34,174 bases of DNA from an uncultured bacterium (GTDB lineage: Bacteria; Verrucomicrobiota; Lentisphaeria; Victivallales; UBA1829): assembly GCA_900549415.1 (NCBI GenBank), contig URNX01000037.1:1-34174 (forward strand), read 5' to 3'. The position numbers and the translations under genes are program-made. Of the stretch, positions 24,465 through 33,382 are shown piece by piece; positions within the stretch are counted from its first letter, which is position 1; each line of letters opens with the position of its first letter. The notes beneath the pieces were generated by a model. The model did no database searches, was not told the DNA's origin, and saw only the letters and a program-made list of their open reading frames with translations.

Positions 24465-25418
24465 TCAGTTTTTTCCGAGGGGCGCGACGCTGTTTCGCGA
24501 ATAGAAACTGTATGGAACCTTCTGATCTTCAAGAGCTTTTGTGTCGCCCTCCAGAATCTGCTGGAGCAATCGGACTCCCCGTTTTGCCATTGCGGAAAAG
24601 TTCTGTCCGTAAGAGGTCAGAGAGGGAAGGAGAACACGGGAGATTCCCGGTGCCTCCCAGCAGATGACGGAAAGGTCTTCCGGAATGCGGAAGCCGGCGT
24701 TCTGCAGGTCCCGGAGCAGCGGAATCTGCGGGTCTTCATAATAAAACAGAAGCGCGGTCACCCGGTCCTTGCGGATGTTGTAGGCGAGGTCACTGAAATT
24801 CTGGTCAAAATCTCGCGGATAGAAAAATGTTTTGAGGTGGAGTTTTTCTGCGAATTCCAGAAAAGTCTTTTTCCGCATCGTATGTGAAAAGTCCCGCTGG
24901 GACATGTGGACTGCCGCAATCCGGGAATGTCCTTTCCGCGCGAAACAGGAGATTGCCGACCGGATTGCTCCGCTTTCATCGGAGTTCACCGTGTAGCATT
25001 TCAGTCCGTGGTTTGAATATGCATTGAAGCCTACGACCGGGCATTTCAGTTTCTCTGCCAGTTCGCGGTTGTTTTTCCCGTAATAGCAGAGGGAGAGAAT
25101 GCCGTCAAACATGATATGCCGCAGAATCCCCGTGCCGGTCTCGGTGACGATCAGGGATTCATAACCCGCCAGAGTCAGTTCTTTCAGGACGGAATCGAGG
25201 AGCTTTCTGTCATAGACTCCGGAGCAGAAGGCGCGCGAAACGACGACAGCCACCCGTTTCACCTGCGTCACCGGGAGATATCCCTGGCGGCGGGCTTCTT
25301 CCAGAACCGCGCTCCGTGTTTCATTCTGAACCGGACCGCGTCCGGACAGTGCGCGGAAGACGGTTGCCGTCCCGAGATTCAAGGCCGAGGCGATTGTCCG
25401 CACGGTTGCTTTTTTCAT
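24465..25418 (-). CDS. LacI-type transcriptional regulator
   Basis: This 317-residue regulator resembles its neighbour. It has a helix-turn-helix VRTIASALNLGTATVFRALS and a sensor domain that includes VNSDESGAIRSAISCFARKG and DLSVICWEAPGISRVLLPSL. It too lacks the normal hinge helix: QGYLPVTQVKRVAVVV joins the DNA-binding region directly to the first strand of the sensor. The start was placed at the ATG at 25418 after GGAGGAATTT; an upstream extension is unsupported. It is divergent from the Na+/solute symporter gene and is the natural candidate regulator of it. Confidence 0.92.
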   Translation of the reverse strand: MKKATVRTIASALNLGTATVFRALSGRGPVQNETRSAVLEEARRQGYLPVTQVKRVAVVVSRAFCSGVYDRKLLDSVLKELTLAGYESLIVTETGTGILRHIMFDGILSLCYYGKNNRELAEKLKCPVVGFNAYSNHGLKCYTVNSDESGAIRSAISCFARKGHSRIAAVHMSQRDFSHTMRKKTFLEFAEKLHLKTFFYPRDFDQNFSDLAYNIRKDRVTALLFYYEDPQIPLLRDLQNAGFRIPEDLSVICWEAPGISRVLLPSLTSYGQNFSAMAKRGVRLLQQILEGDTKALEDQKVPYSFYSRNSVAPLGKN

Positions 25419-25452
25419 AAATTCCTCCAGACACAATGTTTTTTCTGCTGAT

Positions 25453-25481
25453 AGATTATCATCCCCCTGCAAAAAAATCAA
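25453..25481 (-). promoter_or_regulatory. Candidate promoter of the second LacI-type gene
   Basis: On the minus strand TTGATT (25476-25481) and TAATCT (25453-25458) are 17 bases apart. A GATAAT two bases upstream of that -10 is an alternative. Confidence 0.45.
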
Positions 25482-25508
25482 GTCCGTTTTTTATTTTACT
25501 GCAATATT

Positions 25509-25526
25509 TGTTCCATTCTGTTCCAT
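25509..25526 (+). promoter_or_regulatory. Direct repeat upstream of the symporter promoter
   Basis: TGTTCCAT occurs at 25509-25516 and again at 25519-25526. The period is 10 bases, one helical turn, so both copies face the same side of the DNA. The pair ends nine bases before the -35 box of the symporter promoter, where an activator would sit. Confidence 0.45.
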
Positions 25527-25534
25527 CGGGAAAA

Positions 25535-25563
25535 TTGTATTTGCGGACAGAGTGTTTTATATT
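25535..25563 (+). promoter_or_regulatory. Promoter of the symporter gene
   Basis: TTGTAT (25535-25540) and TATATT (25558-25563) are 17 bases apart, about 44 bases before the start codon. Confidence 0.6.
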
Positions 25564-25607
25564 CTCTCCGCCGCATAAATTCAACTAACAGAAGGAAGTA
25601 AAAAACT

Positions 25608-27878
25608 ATGCAGTGGCTCGACTGGATCATCGTGTTTTTCCCGCTCGCCGTTCTGATCGGACTGGCGGTCTACTCAAAACGCTATGCACGAAGTGTTTCG
25701 GATTACCTGGTTGCGGGACGCGTTGCCGGACGCTATGTGCTTTCGGTCGGTGACATGGCGGCCGGGCTTGCCGTCATTACATTTGTCGCCGGGTGTGAGC
25801 AGTATTATCAGACGGGGTTCGCCGTGGCGTTCTGGGGGGCGGTGTCTACGCCGATCACCCTCTTTATTGCCCTTTCCGGCTATATTGTTTACCGCTGGCG
25901 CCAGACGCGCTGTCTTTCGTTCGGGCAGTTCCTTGAAATGCGTTACGGCAGCAAGTTTTTCCGTATTTTCTGTTCATCGCTGCGGACCGTCGCGGAGATG
26001 GGGGCGAATGCGATCGGCCCCGCGATTGCCGCCCGCTTTTTCATCTATTATCTGGAACTCCCGCACAGCTTCACGGTGTGCGGAATTTCATGTTCCACTT
26101 ATATTTGTCTGGTGACCGTGTGCACGGCGCTTTCGGTGTTCTTCATCCTTCAGGGCGGGCGGATTTCCCTGCTGATTACAGATTGTTTTCAGGGAATCCT
26201 CTTTTTCCCGATTCTGATGCTGCTGGTCGCGTTCATCCTCTGCAAATTTTCATGGTTTCAGGATATTGCACCGGTTCTGACAAACCGTGTTGCGCATCAG
26301 AGTTTTCTGAATCCGTATGACATTTCGGAGCTTCGCGACTTCAATGTCATTGCGATTGTCGTGTTCATCGTCGGGAGCGTTCTCAATCGCGGCGCGTTTA
26401 TCGGCAACGACACCTCCGGGGCGGGACGTACTCCGCATGAACAGAAAATGGCCGGCGTGCTTGGCGCCTGGCGCAACGCCCTGTCGACAGTCGCTCTGCT
26501 CCTGCTTGGAATCATTGTCATCGTTTTTATGAATGAACCGCGTTTTCTGGGAGATAAAGGAGATTTCCGCGCCTCCAATACTCAGGTGCGGCAGAATCTT
26601 TCCGCACAAGTGCTTTCGGAAGTCGTCAAAGATCCCGTTCAGCGCGAAAAAGCACTCCGCGAAGTCCGCGGTATTACGCTGGCGCAGGAGGCGGAGAAAC
26701 TTTCCAGACCGATTTCCAACAAAGACAATCTGGATACGGAATACTACAAGGCTGTTCAGACCGGACTCGGCACGTCGCCGGAGGCAAACTACCAGTTCCA
26801 GCAGTTCCGTTCGGTGTTTCAGCAGATGATGATGCCTGCCGTCCTGCGGGCAATCCTGCCTGTCGGAATGGTCGGAATGATTTGTCTGCTCATGATTATG
26901 CTGATGGTTTCAACGGATGCCGGACGGATTTTCAATGCAAGCGCAACCCTTGTTCAGGATGTCGTTCTGCCGCTTTGCAGAACGCGCATTTCTCCGGAAA
27001 AGCATCTGCGGATTCTGCGCGTGATGACGATGCTTGTCGGCGCCCTTTTTGCGGTGTTTTCCTTCTTTTTCATTCAGCTGGATTACATTTTCATGTTCAC
27101 TACGATTATCGGTGCTCTGTGGTGCGGCGGCGCGGGACCGGTTGTGGTGCTTGGCCTTTATTCGCGGTTCGGAAATCTTACCGGCGCCTGGTGTGCGATT
27201 ATTTTCGGTTCCGGGACATCGCTGCTGGGACTGATTCTCCAGCGGAACTGGGCGCTGCACGTCTATCCGTTCCTTGACCGGATGGGCTGGGTGGAACATG
27301 CGGATGCAGTCCTTTCCGCACTCTCGTCTCCCTTCGAACCCTGGATTGTCTGGCGGATGGATCCGGTGAAATTCCCGATCAATTCTCTGGAAATCTATCT
27401 CTTCGCAATGATTTTCTCGGTCATTGCCTATATCGCGGGCTCGTATCTCACCTACAAGCCGTTCAATCTGGACAAGCTGCTGCACCGCGGAGAATTTGCG
27501 GAAGCGGGAGAGCTGGAACAGACTCCGCAGAAATGGAGTCTCCGATCGCTGTTCAGCGGTCTGATCGGAATCACCTCCGAGTATACGCGCGGCGACAAAT
27601 TCATTGCGTGGTCGGTGTTTGTCTATTCGATCATCTATCATTTCGGCTTCTGCTTCATCGCGATTGCCGTATTCAATGTCTTTTACCGGTGGCCGGTGGA
27701 ATGGTGGTCCATTAAATTCTTTGTTGTCGGACTCATTGTTCCCGGGATCATCGCATTTATTACGGCGGTTTGGTTTACCTGGGGCGGAATCGTTGATATG
27801 CGCCGTCTGTTCATTGATCTGAACAATGAAAAAGATCGCAATCCGGAAGACAACGGGCAGATTCTGAAGGATCGCTGA
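25608..27878 (+). CDS. Sodium/solute symporter (SSS family) with a large hydrophilic insert
   Basis: This 756-residue membrane protein has the SSS pattern: an N-terminal transmembrane helix (IIVFFPLAVLIGLAVYS), then SVSDYLVAGR, GDMAAGLAVITFVAG, and RWRQTRCLSFGQFLEMRYGS, followed by many hydrophobic segments. It would import a sugar or organic acid with Na+ through the inner membrane. It is longer than the usual 500-600 residues for two reasons. A charged stretch of about 100 residues (about 307-407) lies between transmembrane segments, and a long C-terminal region has extra membrane helices. The start at 25608 follows AGAAGGAAG. It is divergent from two LacI-type regulators and ends in a strong terminator. 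The substrate is unknown; a product of the neighbouring hydrolases is likely. Confidence 0.9.
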   Translation: MQWLDWIIVFFPLAVLIGLAVYSKRYARSVSDYLVAGRVAGRYVLSVGDMAAGLAVITFVAGCEQYYQTGFAVAFWGAVSTPITLFIALSGYIVYRWRQTRCLSFGQFLEMRYGSKFFRIFCSSLRTVAEMGANAIGPAIAARFFIYYLELPHSFTVCGISCSTYICLVTVCTALSVFFILQGGRISLLITDCFQGILFFPILMLLVAFILCKFSWFQDIAPVLTNRVAHQSFLNPYDISELRDFNVIAIVVFIVGSVLNRGAFIGNDTSGAGRTPHEQKMAGVLGAWRNALSTVALLLLGIIVIVFMNEPRFLGDKGDFRASNTQVRQNLSAQVLSEVVKDPVQREKALREVRGITLAQEAEKLSRPISNKDNLDTEYYKAVQTGLGTSPEANYQFQQFRSVFQQMMMPAVLRAILPVGMVGMICLLMIMLMVSTDAGRIFNASATLVQDVVLPLCRTRISPEKHLRILRVMTMLVGALFAVFSFFFIQLDYIFMFTTIIGALWCGGAGPVVVLGLYSRFGNLTGAWCAIIFGSGTSLLGLILQRNWALHVYPFLDRMGWVEHADAVLSALSSPFEPWIVWRMDPVKFPINSLEIYLFAMIFSVIAYIAGSYLTYKPFNLDKLLHRGEFAEAGELEQTPQKWSLRSLFSGLIGITSEYTRGDKFIAWSVFVYSIIYHFGFCFIAIAVFNVFYRWPVEWWSIKFFVVGLIVPGIIAFITAVWFTWGGIVDMRRLFIDLNNEKDRNPEDNGQILKDR

Positions 27879-27884
27879 AATTCA

Positions 27885-27941
27885 ATAAAAAACAGCGGTC
27901 CAGAAGCCGTTAAAATGGAGCTTCCGGACCGCTGTTTTTTT
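27885..27941. terminator. Bidirectional terminator between converging genes
   Basis: AACAGCGGTCC-A-GAAGC (27891-27907) pairs with GCTTC-C-GGACCGCTGTT (27920-27936), with one A-C mismatch. It is flanked by an A tract on the left and by TTTTTTT on the right, so it can stop transcription of the symporter and of the converging esterase gene. Confidence 0.92.
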
Positions 27942-27953
27942 ATTCTATAAATT

Positions 27954-29912
27954 TTACTCTCTGATTTCTGTGCGGAACGGGGCGGCGGGAAGTCCGTTCG
28001 CTCCACGCAGGTTTGCTTCCGAGGGATTGTCGCTCCATGCATAATAGAGCGTAAACGGTTTGGCGGATGTCAGATTCAGACGTACCGTTTTGCCGGAGAC
28101 TGCTCCGGTCAGCGTTTCGCGGATCCCGTCCGCATACTGCGCATGAAAACCGCGGAGTTCTCCATCGGCGCGGAGCCCGTCGGAACAGTGACGGAAGGTT
28201 ACTTCCAGCACATTTCCGTTTCGTCTGCAATGGGAGAACTCCGGACCGCATCCGTCGCCGGAACGTCCGTATGCCTGTACGAGTGCCGCTGCTGCAAGAC
28301 GTTCCCCGACTTCGCGTTTGCGTGCAGGGTGGATATTCGCGGATTCACCAAGATCAAGCGCGGTTGCGCAGAGATTCTCTTCCGCCGCACGAAGCTGAGC
28401 GAAGCGGATGCGCGCCCATTCGGATGACGGATCGAACGGCGAAGGTTCATGGTATCCCGCAAGAAGAACCTGGAGGAACGGGAGACGCGGATTTTCAAAC
28501 AGGTTCCGCCAGTCGGCAATCAGATTCTTCATCAGCCCTTCATAGTCGGTTGGAATTCCGGTGTTGGATTCGCCCTGATAGAAAATCACGCCGCGCAGAG
28601 AGAGTCCCGCAAGCGGGCGGATCATGTTTTCGAACAGAATGGAAGGAGAACACGGATTGCCCCGTCCGTATGTGCGCAGCGCAAGCGTGTTTCCGATATC
28701 GCATTCAACTTCGTATTTCCAGAGCCCTGCCAGCGGAACCGCTTTTTCCGGTTCTCCGGCGGGGAACAGACGCATTCTGGCGCTTGGACCATGCAGTCCG
28801 CCATCGTAGATGAAGGAGTAATTCCGCACAGCAATAACCGCGTTTTCATCTGCGGTCAGCGAGGCCGGAACCGGATACGAGCGGATGAGCGCATAGACGT
28901 TGGAATCGACGCCGGTTCCGGTACGTCCGACTTCCGTCCCGTTGAAATAGGTGACATCGTGCTTGTCCGCCGCGCCGATTTCGAGTGTCAGCGCCCGTCC
29001 GCGCCATTCGGCGGGAAGTTTGATGGTGCGGCGGAACCAGAGAACCCCGTTTGAACGGAAGCCGAACGTCTTCCACAATCCCGGCAGTTCCGCCGTTTTC
29101 CATGCGGAGTCATCAAAGGCAGGATGCGCCCAGTCCTGCGCGCGTTTCCTGTCTGCGGGCGCTTTCTGTTCCAGCTCCTTCAGACGCGCCAAAACCGGGT
29201 CGAATGCGCGTGCTTGGGCTCCGGAATTGTCGTTGATCAGCGTCTCCCAGACTTCCGGACGCGAGGCGGCTTCATCGTATTCCGCGAGCATTTTTGCCGT
29301 TTCGGGGTACTGAAGCAGACTTGCGCGCGTGCTCCATGCCTCCAGATTTGTCGCGCCCCAGTTGGAGCTGATGATTCCGACGGGAACATTCAGTTCCGCA
29401 GACAGTTTTGCCGCAAAGAAAAAGCCGACAGCCGACCAGTTGCCGATTGTTTCCGGCGTTGGAATGCTCCAGCTCCCGGTGATTTCGTCGCGTCCGCCCG
29501 TTTCCGCGCATTTCCCGACATTCAGCATCCGGATTTTCGGGGTTGATTTTAGCAGAGCCTGCGCTTCCGCGAGACGTTCCGGCAGTTCGCGCAGGGGCAG
29601 TTCCATGTTGGATTGTCCTCCGGCAAGCCAGACTTCGCCGAAGAGGAGGTTTTCGGCTGTGACCGTTTTTCCGCTGCGCATCTCCTTTACTGTGAGCGTC
29701 TGGGGGAGCGTTGAGCCGGGCTGAGGCGGAAAACGGAGGGTGAATCTGCCGCTCTCATCCGAACGCGCGGCAGCGGTGCTTGTCCCGATGGTTCCGTGAA
29801 CAATCCGGTATGGAGCCGTGCGTCCGCGAATGCTGAGCGGACGCTCCCTCTGCAGAACCGCATGATCGCGGAACTGCGTGGAAAGGGTGAGGGGAATCTG
29901 TTCCGTAAGCAT
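27954..29912 (-). CDS. Sialate O-acetylesterase-family SGNH hydrolase
   Basis: This 652-residue protein has the family's nucleophile motif LAGGQSNMELPL (Ser101). It also has a jelly-roll insert (WRGRALTLEIGAADKHDVTYFNG), RGVIFYQGESN and a C-terminal ESANIHPARKREVGERL with His528. Family members remove acetyl groups from sialic acids or from plant polysaccharides. NIHP here replaces the more common DIHP, which may or may not affect the triad. No signal peptide is visible with the ATG at 29912, chosen because of its AAGGAGAG site; the longer frame to 30002 overlaps the upstream gene. It lies downstream of the giant hydrolase on the same strand and probably deacetylates the same glycan. Confidence 0.9.
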   Translation of the reverse strand: MLTEQIPLTLSTQFRDHAVLQRERPLSIRGRTAPYRIVHGTIGTSTAAARSDESGRFTLRFPPQPGSTLPQTLTVKEMRSGKTVTAENLLFGEVWLAGGQSNMELPLRELPERLAEAQALLKSTPKIRMLNVGKCAETGGRDEITGSWSIPTPETIGNWSAVGFFFAAKLSAELNVPVGIISSNWGATNLEAWSTRASLLQYPETAKMLAEYDEAASRPEVWETLINDNSGAQARAFDPVLARLKELEQKAPADRKRAQDWAHPAFDDSAWKTAELPGLWKTFGFRSNGVLWFRRTIKLPAEWRGRALTLEIGAADKHDVTYFNGTEVGRTGTGVDSNVYALIRSYPVPASLTADENAVIAVRNYSFIYDGGLHGPSARMRLFPAGEPEKAVPLAGLWKYEVECDIGNTLALRTYGRGNPCSPSILFENMIRPLAGLSLRGVIFYQGESNTGIPTDYEGLMKNLIADWRNLFENPRLPFLQVLLAGYHEPSPFDPSSEWARIRFAQLRAAEENLCATALDLGESANIHPARKREVGERLAAAALVQAYGRSGDGCGPEFSHCRRNGNVLEVTFRHCSDGLRADGELRGFHAQYADGIRETLTGAVSGKTVRLNLTSAKPFTLYYAWSDNPSEANLRGANGLPAAPFRTEIRE

Positions 29913-29939
29913 CTTTTTCTCTCCTTTTGAAAGAAACGG

Positions 29940-29969
29940 ACGGGGCGGCGGATTGCTTCGCCGTCCCGT
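29940..29969 (-). terminator. Hairpin between the giant hydrolase and the esterase
   Basis: ACGGGGCGGCG (29940-29950) pairs with CGCCGTCCCGT (29959-29969) with one G-T wobble and an eight-base loop. The minus strand then reads CCGTTTCTTTC. It could partly terminate transcription or protect the upstream mRNA, reducing esterase expression relative to the hydrolase. Confidence 0.45.
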
Positions 29970-29998
29970 CGTAATTAGTGCAGATGTTGTGTTATCTG

Positions 29999-32900
29999 TC
30001 AATTTTTTTTTTGAACATCTGTTCCGTTGCGGAGAATTTCGTATGCGAAGATTGCGGTCTTCTCCGGACCCGCATCAACGGCGGCATGGAATTTGAGCAC
30101 GTCATTGACCGCCTTGAGCTGTTTCGAGAAGATGATCTTTCCAGCGGCGTCCAGCGCATTGACCGTGAATTCCCCGTCGCCCGCTTTCAGTTCGATATCC
30201 GCTTTCGCACGGTAGGCGAGGTAGGGACGGAAGGTTCCGTAGTTGTAAATCACAAGCGATTCTCCCATTGCGGAAATCTTCTGATTCCGTCCGTGAATGC
30301 GTGAGAGATGCAGAAGCAGAATTCGCTTGCTTTCGGTGAACGGAACGTTGTCGGTCGCGCCTGCGAAAACTGTGCAGTTGGTGTTGCTGTTCGTGACCTT
30401 CAGCGCTTTGCCCTCGACGTTGACTCCGGCTTTCGGAATGACAACGGCTTCGCTCTTCGGAGTCATGACTTTCATGACTCCGGTCTTTGTGTCGGCGAAA
30501 ACCTGTCCGTCTTCGCTGCTGTAGCGTCCGTCAGCCGGAGCCTTGAGTTCCTGCGGTTCGTTGCCGTTGCGGAAGAGCGCGATGGGGTATTCGTCCTTGC
30601 CGGGTTTCGCGCCCGGTGCGGCGACGTTGGTTCCGATCTGTGCAGAGAGCGCATAGCGGACCGCCGCGTGCGGAGCAAAGCTCTTTGCGCGGGTCGCCCA
30701 CTCCATGAACATGGTGGAGACCGGGTCCTTCCAGAAGTCGGAGGGGATGGTCAGAATGATGCGTTTTGCCGCCGGTTTGACATCACCGCGTACCCAGAAC
30801 ATGTGGAGCATGAGTTCGGAGAGGGAGGTGATCGGGGAGAAGAAGGTTGAGAACGGACCGAGATGTCCCGAATCCCATCCGTATTTTCTCTGATAGTAGG
30901 GACCGAGACGCACGATTTCATCCCAGTCCTGAATAGCCGCGATCGCTCCGGTTACGGCTCCGCCTTCGGCCATGTACTGGTTCGGATGACAGAAGTTGAA
31001 CTCCGTAATCACAAACGGTTTGCCGAACTGACGGGTGGCCGCCTGTTCTTCAAGAAGCGGAATGAACGCATCCTTGATGATGCTCCGGTTGTGATAGAGC
31101 TGCGGCCATGAGAACTGACCTTTCCGGAAAGTGGGGTGGTCGTAGTAGAAATGGTTGTCCACAAAGTCATAGGGTTCGCGGACAAGAGCCATCGGGAGGT
31201 GGTTGCGGTTGTTGGTGTCGGCGAGGGGAACATTGACGCCGATTCCGCGCAGATAGTTTTTCATATCCGCATAAAACTCGTGCTGCACATCCACGGCGAA
31301 ACGCAGGAACTTCGATTTGTCCGGCATCTCTTCGGAGAGTCCGTTTCTGCGGCACCACGCCTTGTAAACCGGTTCTGCAACCGCCTGGCGGCGCGGATCG
31401 GGATTCGGCAGGAACAAGGTTGGATCCGTATGAACCAGCGTTCCCTCGTTGACCAGCGTCAGCATGGTGAGGACCGGATCATCCTTCAGCGCAAGTCCGG
31501 TGTAGGGGTTGACCGTGCAGAGAATCTGCCTGGCGAAATCCTTCATATTGTCGCGGACGTCTTTGCGGAAAAGAACATCGAATTTTCCGTCATGAGAACT
31601 TGTATACGGATACGGGAAGCCGGAAATGCGTTCACCGAAAATATCCATGGTGATGTACATGCCGCGCTCTTTCGCTTTTGCTATCAGATAGAAGAAGTGA
31701 TCCAGCTCTTCCGGAAGAATCTGCGGAAGTTTGGAGACTCCCTTCTTTGTCATCATTTCATCGAAGCGGTGCAGACGGATCATATTGTATCCGATTGCGG
31801 AGACGCGGTTCAGCAGACGGTCGACAAGTTCCTTGCTCTGAAGCAGCGCCATGTCGTTGTTGATGCTGATTCCGTGGAACCGGACCTTTTGCCCCGGACG
31901 TTTTTCAAATTCAAAATGTCCGTTGCGGATGACTGTGCGGCCGTATTTTCCCGCGGGCGCGTCAAGCATCCATGAGAAATCAAGCGGTCCTCCGGGAATG
32001 CGATCGTAGGAGAACTCGTACGGTCTCCAGCTGATTCCCTCTTTGATGACGAGCGGGGTTTCCATATTGTTGCCGATGGGGAAGGGAATGTCGCCCGCCG
32101 TTCCGGTTGCCGCGACGATCAGCCAGACGAGTCCGCCGGAACTGCGGAATGCGATCTTTTCTATCGGTTTGTTCTGTACTTTGAAGCGTGTCAGGAAGAG
32201 TGAAACGAGTGCGCCCGGAGTCTGTCCGCGCCAGACGATTGTTGCATTGGTGAAGTTTTCGATTCCGCCCCACCAGTTCGCCACATCGCGGCGGTTGCGC
32301 ACCTCGAACGAATCTTTTGTTCCGTCTTGATAGAGCACATCGACGCAGCCGGCCGTGTCGCCGAGACAGTATGCGCCCGTGTGGAGCAGATTCAGATAAT
32401 CAAATTGGGCTCCGTTGACCGGAACTTCCGCGAATTTTGCCAGATACATCCGGTCCGGTCCGCTCATGGCGAGAACCGATTTTCCCTGATTTTTCGCAGG
32501 GGTTACCGTATCGAAAACCACATTTCCGTAGCGTTGGTCTGCTCCGGGCTTGAAGGTGCGCAGATCGTTGTTCGGTCCCTGATCGGTCCAGCCGCCCTTT
32601 CTGTCGTCTGCTGTCTCGTCGGCAAATCCCATATTGAACGCCTTGCGCAAATCAAGTTTCACATTTTTGTACGGAAGGAATTCGATTTTCATGGAGCAGT
32701 CGATCTCTTTCCGCGCGCCGTCGGCAAAATAGACGACGATGTTTCCGACGTCTTTGTGCCATTTGTTGATCATGACTCTGTTCCCGGGAACCGTGAAACG
32801 GAAGAATCCCTGCATCGCGGGAATGGTGAAGGAGCTGATTTTGCGCGCATCCGGAGAAGTCCAGAGCCAGCCGGCTCCGCGTTCCGGACTGATCGTGAAT

Positions 32901-33364
32901 TCTCGTTTCCCGCCGTCGTCGTATTCAAACCGGATTTTTCTTCCGAGCAGCGGCTGTCCCAGCCGGAGGGAGATATAGGATTCCTTTACATTCTGTTCCG
33001 TATCGGATTTCAGATTCACGGAATAGAGAATTTCCGCGGGTGAGTTGATTTCAACCTTGCCTTCGCAGTTGAACGGCCGCTTCTCTTTTGTAATGGTGAC
33101 CGGTCCGGCAAAACGGACCGCGTTTTTCTCCCGCCGGATTGCGGAGGCGGGCAGGGTTGCGCCGGAGCAGTTGATGACAATCCAGTCATCCTGTTTGGTC
33201 GGGCGTCCGTCCGCAAAGTTGTCGGCGGTGTAGCTTACCCGGCTGATGATTTCGATTCCGGATCCGTTTTTCGGATCCACGCTTGCCCACGGGGTGAGAC
33301 GCTCCACGCCGATGAGGGGGAGCGCCGCAAGAGCCGCAAGGCTGCTGCAGAGCAGTTTCAGCAT
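29999..33364 (-). CDS. Giant secreted clan-A (GH5-like) glycoside hydrolase
   Basis: This 1121-residue protein has a signal peptide (MLKLLCSSLAALAALPLIGV). Two beta-rich N-terminal modules follow; the first contains INSPAEILYSVNLKSDTEQN, and a part near residue 170 resembles the small secreted protein at 11295-11978. The catalytic barrel starts near residue 460 and shows NPYTGLALKDDPVLTMLTLV followed by NEG with Glu640 (acid/base) and FVITEFNF with Glu788 (nucleophile). A C-terminal beta domain ends the chain. It is a paralogue of the hydrolase at 13265-16429. It is likely exported to degrade a complex glycan outside the cytoplasm. The start at 33364 follows AAAGGAAA. It lies 18 bases after the pseudopilin gene, so the two shared a transcript before the pilin was disrupted. 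Confidence 0.82.
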   Translation of the reverse strand: MLKLLCSSLAALAALPLIGVERLTPWASVDPKNGSGIEIISRVSYTADNFADGRPTKQDDWIVINCSGATLPASAIRREKNAVRFAGPVTITKEKRPFNCEGKVEINSPAEILYSVNLKSDTEQNVKESYISLRLGQPLLGRKIRFEYDDGGKREFTISPERGAGWLWTSPDARKISSFTIPAMQGFFRFTVPGNRVMINKWHKDVGNIVVYFADGARKEIDCSMKIEFLPYKNVKLDLRKAFNMGFADETADDRKGGWTDQGPNNDLRTFKPGADQRYGNVVFDTVTPAKNQGKSVLAMSGPDRMYLAKFAEVPVNGAQFDYLNLLHTGAYCLGDTAGCVDVLYQDGTKDSFEVRNRRDVANWWGGIENFTNATIVWRGQTPGALVSLFLTRFKVQNKPIEKIAFRSSGGLVWLIVAATGTAGDIPFPIGNNMETPLVIKEGISWRPYEFSYDRIPGGPLDFSWMLDAPAGKYGRTVIRNGHFEFEKRPGQKVRFHGISINNDMALLQSKELVDRLLNRVSAIGYNMIRLHRFDEMMTKKGVSKLPQILPEELDHFFYLIAKAKERGMYITMDIFGERISGFPYPYTSSHDGKFDVLFRKDVRDNMKDFARQILCTVNPYTGLALKDDPVLTMLTLVNEGTLVHTDPTLFLPNPDPRRQAVAEPVYKAWCRRNGLSEEMPDKSKFLRFAVDVQHEFYADMKNYLRGIGVNVPLADTNNRNHLPMALVREPYDFVDNHFYYDHPTFRKGQFSWPQLYHNRSIIKDAFIPLLEEQAATRQFGKPFVITEFNFCHPNQYMAEGGAVTGAIAAIQDWDEIVRLGPYYQRKYGWDSGHLGPFSTFFSPITSLSELMLHMFWVRGDVKPAAKRIILTIPSDFWKDPVSTMFMEWATRAKSFAPHAAVRYALSAQIGTNVAAPGAKPGKDEYPIALFRNGNEPQELKAPADGRYSSEDGQVFADTKTGVMKVMTPKSEAVVIPKAGVNVEGKALKVTNSNTNCTVFAGATDNVPFTESKRILLLHLSRIHGRNQKISAMGESLVIYNYGTFRPYLAYRAKADIELKAGDGEFTVNALDAAGKIIFSKQLKAVNDVLKFHAAVDAGPEKTAIFAYEILRNGTDVQKKN

Positions 33365-33382
33365 AGTGTTTTCCTTTTTTTG

